Below the pieces are notes generated by a model. The model saw nothing but the letters and a program-made list of their open reading frames with translations, did not search any database and was not told where the DNA came from. Below are positions 1 through 8,373 of a stretch of DNA of 64,000 nucleotides, piece after piece (the first letter of the stretch is position 1; the number at the start of each line of letters is the position of its first letter). Origin of the DNA: Theocolax elegans (taxonomy: Eukaryota; Arthropoda; Insecta; Hymenoptera; Cerocephalidae); contig CM047431.1 in assembly GCA_026168455.1 (NCBI GenBank), positions 26,072,965 to 26,136,964 of the forward strand. The letters run 5' to 3'. Both the position numbers and the translations under genes were made by a program.

Positions 1-91
1 ACAAACGAGTACAACAACGACAAATTCGTTTCTTGCGACAAACGTACGATCGATCTCCGTACGTCAATCAGGGACAATACAATCAACGAGA

Positions 92-1204
92 GTGACGGAT
101 CATCTTTCCCTCAGGTACGACCCGGGATTGCCAATCGGACCACAATTAGAAAATATTGCAACGGAAGGTTTAAGACAAGTAGCTGCTAATACGAGATTAG
201 CGCAGTCGCTAAGAATGAGTCCAGATTCATCACTCCCCCCAATGATAGTACAGCCCTTAAGTAATTTAAATACATCAAGGTCGCAAAACATCACAAACGT
301 CGCAAATCACACACAAAGGGAAAACAACTCCCAACCTGACACAAGACGAAGAAGCACGGAAATAAACACTGAAAATGAAATGCAAAGAAAAGACGAAGCA
401 TTATTTAGACAAGAACAAATTATGGCGGAGAATGATAACAATATAAGACCAGACATTGAAGATTCCATTACGTATAATGATGAAGAAGCAAATGAACAGA
501 ATTATTCACACAATCAAGATAATGATTACGAGAAGCAATGGGTAAACGATACTAGTTATTTTAGGCGAGAAGAAGAACGTCAAACAAGGTTAGAAATCGA
601 TCGCAGAGCTTCTAGATACGTACAATTACAGAAAGAAAGTGCTAAGGCAGCACGTGTAAATAGTACACCAATTTGTCAAAGAAACAACGAAGCCGATCGA
701 ACTAATTTAAATAAGACAAACAGTGAAAGCCAAGACAAAAACGAGTGCGTACCATTGCAGACTCCAGCACCTGGTCTTCTTGGTTCTATCCCGCCAAACT
801 ACGTGTTAGAAGATAAAATGGTTAGAGAAGAAATAGAAAAACAAAAGAATGAAGAAGTATTAAATCAAAAAGATAATGAAAAAACCGAGGATGCACAAAA
901 GGAAGAAAATGCAGATGAGAAAAATAAAAAGAGTAGAAAGAAAAATAGTAAAAAGAAAAGTTCAAGGAAACGCAAGGACAGAAGAAAACATGACGATAGT
1001 GGAACAGATGATAGCGACGAAGATAGCGATAGCGGTAAAGATGAAAGCGACGATGATAGTAGCGATGATAGTAGTAGTAGTAGTGAAGAGAGCGATAGTG
1101 ATGATAATACAAGCTCAAATGGTTCTGATTCGGATGATGATGATAAAGAAGAAGATAAAGAAAAAAAGAATAAAAAAAAAATCAAAAACAAAGAAGAAGA
1201 GTAA
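92..1204 (+). CDS. gag: gag polyprotein, N-terminal part
   Basis: A 370-aa frame upstream of the capsid-like region of the same Ty3/gypsy element. The first 300 residues are Asn/Gln/Glu-rich and low in complexity. The tail (about residues 280-370) alternates Lys/Arg clusters with a long Ser/Asp/Glu stretch, which is unusual for gag and resembles a phosphorylatable acidic region. The frame ends at TAA 1,202-1,204, inside an A-rich stretch. The capsid and zinc-knuckle region continues in the next frame, so this is one gag gene broken, or programmed to shift, at about 1,166-1,200. A start at 92 is plausible but there may be upstream leader coding. Confidence 0.65.
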   Translation: MTDHLSLRYDPGLPIGPQLENIATEGLRQVAANTRLAQSLRMSPDSSLPPMIVQPLSNLNTSRSQNITNVANHTQRENNSQPDTRRRSTEINTENEMQRKDEALFRQEQIMAENDNNIRPDIEDSITYNDEEANEQNYSHNQDNDYEKQWVNDTSYFRREEERQTRLEIDRRASRYVQLQKESAKAARVNSTPICQRNNEADRTNLNKTNSESQDKNECVPLQTPAPGLLGSIPPNYVLEDKMVREEIEKQKNEEVLNQKDNEKTEDAQKEENADEKNKKSRKKNSKKKSSRKRKDRRKHDDSGTDDSDEDSDSGKDESDDDSSDDSSSSSEESDSDDNTSSNGSDSDDDDKEEDKEKKNKKKIKNKEEE

Positions 1205-2633
1205 AACGAAGAAAAATAAAAGAAGATACGATCTCGCAGAAAGCGACAGAATAATGAGAATTTTTAAAGGATGGGGTTTGTCATTCTCAGGCGAAGAACG
1301 CGATAACGCAGGAGAATTCTTGATGAGGTTGAAAAATTGCAGAAAAAAAATTTATATGAAAGATTCACAATTCTTCCAAGGGCTACCCTGTATTCTGACA
1401 AAGAGAGCGAGCAGATGGTATAGCGACATACAAGATAAGTTGAAAAAATGGAAAGACTTTGAAAAATCATTTAAAGCCCAATTTATGAAAAAGCTATCGG
1501 AAACAGATATATGGGAAGAAGCGTGGAAACGTACCAAAGGAAAAAACGAATCGATCACAAATTACATCGGATGTATGAAGCATATTTTTGCACACTTTAG
1601 GAAAGCTCCGTCTATTAAAAGACAAATTGAAGTAATATATCGCAATCTTAAACCAGATTATCGAAGATACATGGAAAATAAAAAAATAAAAGATTATTCG
1701 AAGTTAGAGAAATATGGTAGAAGACACGAAGATCAAGTAGAGTTAGACAAGAGATTTAAACCCCCACCACCTTTAGAAAATTCAAAAATTCCAGATGCAG
1801 CCGCCCCAGAATATACTAAACCGGGAAAAATAGCGGTAATAGACGAAAATAAGAAAGAGGTCAATTATGAAAATTGTGCGATTGAGAAAAATAGCGGTAA
1901 AGGAAGAGGAAATATAAAAGAAGCGAAGAAGAATATCGGTAGAGTTAAAGATGTAGACGCAAAAGTAATGGTACCACATCAAGGAATAATAGCGGAAATT
2001 TCAACATCTCCGTTACAATCCAATAGCCAATCACGTCCACCAAGCTCCCCACAGCAAAATTGGACAAATTGGTCGAAACCAAATAACTATAGGAGAGAAT
2101 TTAATAGCGGAAATATTAATAATAATAATAATAGGATCAATTATACTAATAGCGGAATAAATTACGAAAAAAGGAATATTGGATATAATAATAGAAGTTT
2201 TAGCGGAAATCCTAGACAATGGCAGACTGGAGGCCAACCTAGGTCTTCAACGATTGCACCCCAGATTAATAATGGAGCAAACCCGCGAATCATGTCAGTG
2301 CCACCCCAAAGGATACAGGCACAATTGACAGGTACCTTCGTGGGAGCATGCTTCCATTGCAATCAGGTGGGGCATCGTGCAGCTGAATGCCCGAACGTCA
2401 CATGCTATTATTGTCGCCAAACTGGACACAGAACGACAACATGTCCAGCCAGATTGGCAGATATGAGGCAATACTGCCAAGCGTGTGGAAAAATGGGTGT
2501 AACTCTATCCAACTGTCCTGATTGTGAACACTGGAGACAAGCAATGGGAAACGGCAATGCTGGAGGACAGACGGGCCCCGTGTCCTCGCAGCTACAGCTT
2601 ACCCAGGGCCCAGGACAGCAATTAAACAATTAG
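1171..2633 (+). CDS. gag: gag polyprotein, capsid and nucleocapsid part (other frame)
   Basis: This frame carries the structural part of Gag. A helical capsid-like region (about 1,240-1,760; RIFKGWGLSF, then the RASRWY and WKDFEKSFKAQF segments) matches the retrotransposon gag family. Three Cys/His knuckles follow: CFHCNQVGHRAAEC (about 2,348-2,390), CYYCRQTGHRTTTC (about 2,402-2,443) and a less regular CQACGKMGVTLSNC, for RNA packaging. The frame is open upstream to 876, but that part overlaps the N-terminal gag frame and reads as low-complexity Lys/Met, so the real join is in the A-rich stretch near 1,170-1,200. Pol begins 23 bases after the stop, in a different frame. Confidence 0.75.
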
Positions 2634-2656
2634 ACAAAGAAGATAAGAAGCCACAA

Positions 2657-5600
2657 ATGAATTTAAACCAAACAAAAGTACCAGAGCAAACAAAAGAAAA
2701 ATTGATAGAAGAAATATTGAGGAATGATGAAATAATAGATGAGAAATATGGTTTGTCGAATGAAGTAGTAGAAAATAAAAAGAAAAAATACATAGAACCT
2801 TCTAGGACATCAGAAGGGGAATTAAGTACTAGCGAAAAACATTCAAACAAAAAAATAGAGGTAATGAAGAAGAAAGGCTCTACAGAAGAAAGCGAGAAGA
2901 GTGGAAACACCGAGGCGACCTATCAAAAGATAGAGTTACGTCCAGTTACAGTCGACGAACGCGCTGTAGAGTCTTGGAAGGAAGAAGAAGAAAAAGACTA
3001 TCAACGAATACCTGCTCTGTCAGTAGCAGTTGACACACTACTTACAGACATCAGGCAAAATGAAGAAATTTCGGACAAAACCGTGAGAGATGATAACATG
3101 ACTCGGAATGAGGATGGTAAATCTAAACGAAACAAGTCCAAGAAAAAGTATACAACGTTGGGTCAAACTAATATTGAAGGAAGAAAGAAGTCAGTGGAAG
3201 ATAGGAGTGAAGAAAATATAATTAAAGTAAAGAAAATTAAGAAAATGAATGTTGGACGTGAAGAATATAGGAAGAAGATAGAAATTCGACAAAGTAAAGA
3301 TGAAGAAAATAAAGTAGAATTAGTAGAAGATAAAAGAGATGAAAAAGAAGTAGCAGAAACAAGTGTAGAAAATAGAGGTTTTGTGCGGATAAATATTGGT
3401 GGAGTAGTTTTTAAAGGATTGTTAGATTCAGGAGCAACGATATCGGTCGCAGGTCCTAGAGTGGTAGAAAAATTCAAAGACAGACTGCAACCGTCGGACT
3501 CCTACGTAAAAAATGCGCATGGCGGAATAAATAAAGCTCTGGGTACTTTAAGGTTAAATTTAGATGTGGATGGTCATATTGATACGTTAGAATTAAAAGC
3601 ACAAGAAGTATTTGAACACGATGTTATTTTAGGAAAAGATTTTTGTCAAAAATGGGATGTAGACGAAAGGCATAAACATGGGCGGTGGCGAGTCCATGAA
3701 GGACCTTGGCATAAAACACTCAATGGTATAGAAGCCGATGATAATCCTATGATATATGCGGAATGTGCAGGTATATCAGAGATTACAGACTATCAAAGAC
3801 AAGAAATTAATAAATTGGTAAATAAGATATTACCTCCTTCAAAGAAATCTCCAGGAGTCACCCAAATCATAGAACACCATATTGCAGTGCTGCCAGGTTC
3901 AACTCCAATTCGCCACAGACCACGCCGAATGTCTCCGAAAATGATCGACAGTGCACAAGAAGAAGTAGAACGTTTATGGAATGAAGGTATAGTTGAACAG
4001 TCGGCTAGCGATTATACGAGCGCTCCAGTCATGGTTAAAAAGGCGGATGTTACATACAGGTTCTGCGTGGATTACCGAGATTTAAACAAGCAGACGAAAA
4101 GGGACGCTTATCCAGTTCCCAATATGGATACGATTCTGGATAGAATGCGACACGCGAGGTTTATTTCAAAAATTGACCTCCGTCAAGCATTCTACCAGAT
4201 TCCATTAGACAGGGCAAGTAAGAAGTATACTGCATTCTCGGTACCAGGCAAAGGACTGTACCAATTTATTCGTATGCCATTTGGTCTAACGAACGCACCG
4301 ATGACCTTCCAACGACTGATAGATGCATTGTTTGGACCAGAATACGTCCCGTACGAATTCGGGTACTTAGACGATATTATAATCGCTACCGAATCATTCG
4401 AAGATCACGTAAAATGGCTAAAAATCGTATTAAAGAAACTAGCGGATACCGGATTAGCGATTAATAGAGATAAGTGCGAATTTTGTTGTACAAGCGTAAC
4501 ATACTTAGGATACGTATTAGATAAAGATGGTCTGCGTCCAGATCCAGCGAAGACGGCACCAATAGTCGAATACCCAGCTCCTAAAACCATTAAACAGTTA
4601 CGGAGATTCTTGGGTATGATCGGCTGGTATTCCCGATTCCTGGACAAGGACTCGGAAACCAAAATTCCACTATTGAAACTATTAAAAAAGGATATTACAT
4701 GGAAATGGGAAGAAGAACAACAAGAAGCCTTCTTTAAATTAAAAATGGCATTGACAAGAGCACCTGTGTTAGCAAGACCCGACTTCTCCAAGCCATTCTG
4801 TCTACAGGCGGACGCCAGTAACTATGCTATTGGTGCGGTATTGACCCAAGAACTAGAGGATGGAGAACACCCAATAGTTTATGTGAGTAGAGTACTTAAT
4901 TCAGCAGAAAAAAATTACACGACAACAGAAAATGAATGTCTAGCGGTGTTATGGGCAATAAAGAAACTCCGTCCCTACCTCGAAGGTTACCAATTTACGG
5001 TGATCACCGACCATAGCGCGTTGCGGTGGTTAAAAAACCTTAAAGATCCGTCCTGTAGACTAGCAAGATGGTCCTTGGAGATGATGCAGTGGGACTTCGA
5101 AATAATACACAGAAAAGGTGCTTTACATCACGTCCCAGATGCATTATCACGGATGTACGAGGGTATAGAAGACAATGTAGCGGCATTTAGCGAGATAAAA
5201 GATGAATGGTATATTAGACGGATAAAAGAAGTACAGGATTTTCCTAAGAAATACCCGAATTGGCGAATAGAGGATAATATGCTATACAGATTTAGAAATG
5301 ATCCATTAATTGATCCAATAACAAATAAAGACGAAAACTGGCGGTTAGTAGTACCGGAAGAGTATAAGAAGAAAGTATTGCATGATGCACACGACGAATT
5401 ATCAGCAGGACACCTAGGGGTGGAAAAGACGTATGACAAAATAGCAAGGGAATATTACTGGCAAGGGATGTGGCACGATGTTAATAAACATATTAAAGAA
5501 TGCACAGTGTGCCAGCAGTATAAAATCCCTCAGCTAAGTCAACAAGGGTTAATGGGGACGAGGATTGTGGAAAAACCATGGGCGGTAGTAGCTGCAGACT

Positions 5601-6442
5601 TGATGGAATTCCCACCTAGCAAGAGTAAGCACAGATATCTCATCGTCTTCCAAGACTTGTTCACAAAATGGATAGAATTAAAACCGATACGTAAAGCAGA
5701 TGGAAAAGCGGTATCACAAGCACTGGAAGAGCTAATCTTGTTTAGGTGGGAATCACCAGAATATCTCCTCACAGATAACGGCAAAGAATTTGACAATAAA
5801 CATCTCAAAGCAGTATTGGAAGAATATGGTATCAAACACATAACGACCCCACCCTACCACCCCCAGGCTAACCCTGTCGAGAGGAGTAACCGGACACTCA
5901 AGACAATGATCTCGATGTTTGTAAAGGCAGATCATAGGGGTTGGGACGAGCATGTGCATGAGTTTCGCCATGCTCTTAACACAGCTACACAAACATCGAC
6001 GAAAGTCTCTCCGGCCTTTCTTAATTTCGGTCGTCATCCTCGCCCGGTCAAGAGCCTGAGGAGGGAGGTGGAAGCCAGGAAACCTGTCTTGAAAATGGAT
6101 CCACAGATTTGGATAGATAGACTGACTAGATTAGATGCATTACGAGATCTTGTAGCTAAACATTTAGACGAAGCACATGTAAAACAAAAGAGAACGTATG
6201 ATAAGAATAAACGAGTAGCGGAATTTAGAGTTGGCGATTTGATATTGCGGAGAACGCATTTGCTTTCCAACGCGGCACAAAACTTCGCGGCTAAACTGGG
6301 TGCTAAATACGACGGTCCCTACGAGATAATAGAAAAACTATCCCCTACGGTCTACGTCCTAAAAATGGACTCAGAAAAGCGTAACGCGAAGGTGCACGTC
6401 TCGGATTTAAAACGTTATGTCCCTCCCAGAGCGAAAGACTGA
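2657..6442 (+). CDS. pol: pol polyprotein (protease, RT, RNase H, integrase)
   Basis: An uninterrupted 1,261-aa Ty3/gypsy pol. The order is a charged linker (1-240), an aspartic protease with DSGAT near residue 256, reverse transcriptase with FCVDYRDL near 469 and the catalytic YLDD near 570, RNase H (QADASNYAIGAVL near 717, with TDHSALRWL), then integrase. The integrase has an HHCC zinc finger near 918-954, a DDE core (AADLMEF near 980, LLTDNGKEF near 1038, NPVERSNRTLK near 1074) and a C-terminal GPY/F-type module (YDGPYEIIEKL). No chromodomain follows. The domain order PR-RT-RH-IN assigns the element to Ty3/gypsy rather than copia or BEL. The intact frame suggests recent activity, although gag is shifted. 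Confidence 0.93.
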   Translation: MNLNQTKVPEQTKEKLIEEILRNDEIIDEKYGLSNEVVENKKKKYIEPSRTSEGELSTSEKHSNKKIEVMKKKGSTEESEKSGNTEATYQKIELRPVTVDERAVESWKEEEEKDYQRIPALSVAVDTLLTDIRQNEEISDKTVRDDNMTRNEDGKSKRNKSKKKYTTLGQTNIEGRKKSVEDRSEENIIKVKKIKKMNVGREEYRKKIEIRQSKDEENKVELVEDKRDEKEVAETSVENRGFVRINIGGVVFKGLLDSGATISVAGPRVVEKFKDRLQPSDSYVKNAHGGINKALGTLRLNLDVDGHIDTLELKAQEVFEHDVILGKDFCQKWDVDERHKHGRWRVHEGPWHKTLNGIEADDNPMIYAECAGISEITDYQRQEINKLVNKILPPSKKSPGVTQIIEHHIAVLPGSTPIRHRPRRMSPKMIDSAQEEVERLWNEGIVEQSASDYTSAPVMVKKADVTYRFCVDYRDLNKQTKRDAYPVPNMDTILDRMRHARFISKIDLRQAFYQIPLDRASKKYTAFSVPGKGLYQFIRMPFGLTNAPMTFQRLIDALFGPEYVPYEFGYLDDIIIATESFEDHVKWLKIVLKKLADTGLAINRDKCEFCCTSVTYLGYVLDKDGLRPDPAKTAPIVEYPAPKTIKQLRRFLGMIGWYSRFLDKDSETKIPLLKLLKKDITWKWEEEQQEAFFKLKMALTRAPVLARPDFSKPFCLQADASNYAIGAVLTQELEDGEHPIVYVSRVLNSAEKNYTTTENECLAVLWAIKKLRPYLEGYQFTVITDHSALRWLKNLKDPSCRLARWSLEMMQWDFEIIHRKGALHHVPDALSRMYEGIEDNVAAFSEIKDEWYIRRIKEVQDFPKKYPNWRIEDNMLYRFRNDPLIDPITNKDENWRLVVPEEYKKKVLHDAHDELSAGHLGVEKTYDKIAREYYWQGMWHDVNKHIKECTVCQQYKIPQLSQQGLMGTRIVEKPWAVVAADLMEFPPSKSKHRYLIVFQDLFTKWIELKPIRKADGKAVSQALEELILFRWESPEYLLTDNGKEFDNKHLKAVLEEYGIKHITTPPYHPQANPVERSNRTLKTMISMFVKADHRGWDEHVHEFRHALNTATQTSTKVSPAFLNFGRHPRPVKSLRREVEARKPVLKMDPQIWIDRLTRLDALRDLVAKHLDEAHVKQKRTYDKNKRVAEFRVGDLILRRTHLLSNAAQNFAAKLGAKYDGPYEIIEKLSPTVYVLKMDSEKRNAKVHVSDLKRYVPPRAKD

Positions 6443-6796
6443 GAACTCAGAGTTACGGTCCGACGACGCCGCCGGTTAGAAGAGGAAGAGAGATGTCGGA
6501 GAGAAGAAACAGAGAGAAGAAAAAGAAAAGAGAGAAAGAGAAAAAAAAACAGAGAGGATTAGAGTGCGAAGAATGAAGAGAGAGGCGGAAGAGATAGAGC
6601 AGAAGTAGCGGAGCGAAACGAAAAGAAGAGGTTTTGGTAGAGAAATTAGATTAAGGAATGAAGATGAGGAAGGAGAAGTGAGAAGAGGAAGACCGAAAAG
6701 AGAAAAAAAGAGGAGTAAAATAGAGAATAGCGGTAAACCTTGTTTTCAGATCATCGATCCTGCAGATGAAGAGAGGAAAAGTAGTAAGTATCTTGT
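6443..6796 (+). other. gypsy 3' untranslated region, purine-rich
   Basis: About 350 bases downstream of pol, dominated by GA/AG runs, with TAGCGG at about 6,605 and 6,730. No env-like frame is present. It ends at the (TTTA)n tail of the LINE inserted on the opposite strand. Confidence 0.5.
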
Positions 6797-7428
6797 GGTT
6801 TTATTTATTTATTTATTTATTATTAACCAGAGTTACATAGAAAACATATATGGCACAAAAGTATTGTATACATACACAATTCCTACAAAACATTTCACTC
6901 GCAGTTACAGTGATACGCAATTATTTTACAATAACCCCACTACAATGCCGTGAAACCTGCAGAGGAAAATAAGATTTCCTGTTCGCAGGTCTGCTTTAAA
7001 ACTATTAAAACTTAACAAAAACGCTGGTTAGTTATGCAGTACTTAGTACAGCAAACCACCATGCCATCCATCATTAACACACATACTATACATGCACACA
7101 ATCGACATCGATAGTACTTCCCAGTCGGACTTCCTGACACGAGTTGCCCATCTCTGCCTACTCATTCATACATCTGGGTATAAGGGTTTTTTTCTTACTT
7201 ATACACCAAAACTGATAAATTTCTAAAGTTTGTATGGTGTAACATTTATTATACATTTATATATTTTTAAAATAAGTTTTATTATTAGATAAGAATATAT
7301 TTTATTATATTATATCATATCAGATTCAATTATTTGTATTTATTGGTTGTCTTTTATATAAATAATTTATTTATGTTCTCTTTATTTATTACTTTATTGT
7401 TTTTATTATTATTATTTTAGCTACTAGC

Positions 7429-8373
7429 TTACCAATATCTTACTAGCATGGCTCTAGCAGTCGTAAAAGTTTCTGTTGACGCGTTTCTGCTTCTTGCATA
7501 TGCTATTTTTTCATAACTATTGAGTCTGGCAGGGCACGTTAGTCCTACTGCACAGGTGACTCTATAATGCGGAAACATTTCTTTGTGTTGGAGTGCAGAA
7601 TCACATTTGCACGATGATGTGAATACTATATCATCTACTATTATTGTATCTTTGTATGATGGTTGGCTTTTTAGTGAATACATAGAATTAGTGAAAGTCT
7701 GAGTTCCTCTTATGCCTCTATAAAAATAAAGTAGTGCTTTATTTCCTCCTAGATAATTAATGTCTCCATACGTCATTCTGTGCGCGTTTATTTGTTCTAT
7801 CTTGTTTCCAGGTGCAGCAGGTGCATTATTATTCATTATATTGTTACTATTTATTTTAGCCATATTATCTATCATATCAAAAACGGTTTCAATGGGCTTA
7901 TATCTTTGAATAGTAGTGCCTCTCTTATATTCTATATTTGTTTCACATTCTTTTATAAATTTTTTAGTCATTATATTATTTTTTTCATTTTCTGTTTCTT
8001 TCATCCATATATACAGTATTTCTTCAGTGATATTATTCAGTTTTATATTTGTTTTTGAAAAAAAGTCACTCATTTTATTGTAGTTATAATTTGAAATTCG
8101 ACGATGTTTGCGATCTACATTATGATTGCATTTACCATTCGCACAAATATAAGTTCCTATATCTAGAATTATACTGTGAGATGACGACAGACTTTGTTTA
8201 ATTTCAGTTCTAAGATTTGTATATTTGTTTATATCTAGTTTAACAGCATGTAATAATTCTTGTACTTTCATAGTATCACTAGTAAGTTGCAAGATCTCTT
8301 GTGCATGTATTTTTAGAAGCCAAATCTTGAACTGCTGACAATCAATATTTGATGCTTTCATTTTATTATTCAT
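7429..8373 (-). CDS. LINE ORF3, unknown function
   Basis: A 314-aa frame directly downstream of the RT frame of the same LINE. Its ATG lies inside the end of the RT frame: the 8-base overlap ATGAATAA contains the start of ORF3 and the RT stop, an arrangement suited to termination-reinitiation. It is Asn/Lys/Ile-rich. There is a possible Cys cluster near residues 78-82 (CANGKC) and another in the last 70 residues (CKC, then CAVGLTC). No known domain is recognised. LINEs normally encode two ORFs and an intact third of this length is unusual. It could be a captured gene or an extended ORF2 C-terminal domain that has been separated. Confidence 0.6.
   Translation of the reverse strand: MNNKMKASNIDCQQFKIWLLKIHAQEILQLTSDTMKVQELLHAVKLDINKYTNLRTEIKQSLSSSHSIILDIGTYICANGKCNHNVDRKHRRISNYNYNKMSDFFSKTNIKLNNITEEILYIWMKETENEKNNIMTKKFIKECETNIEYKRGTTIQRYKPIETVFDMIDNMAKINSNNIMNNNAPAAPGNKIEQINAHRMTYGDINYLGGNKALLYFYRGIRGTQTFTNSMYSLKSQPSYKDTIIVDDIVFTSSCKCDSALQHKEMFPHYRVTCAVGLTCPARLNSYEKIAYARSRNASTETFTTARAMLVRYW

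Noticed and set aside
876..1170. Long frame starting at 876 before the gag capsid region
   Set aside because: Its first third is a shadow of the N-terminal gag frame, reading A-rich DNA as Lys/Met/Ile; the real coding in this frame begins near 1,170-1,200.
822..1191. Minus-strand frames rich in Tyr/His or Ser/Leu
   Set aside because: They are complements of the Ser/Asp-rich gag repeat and have no independent support.
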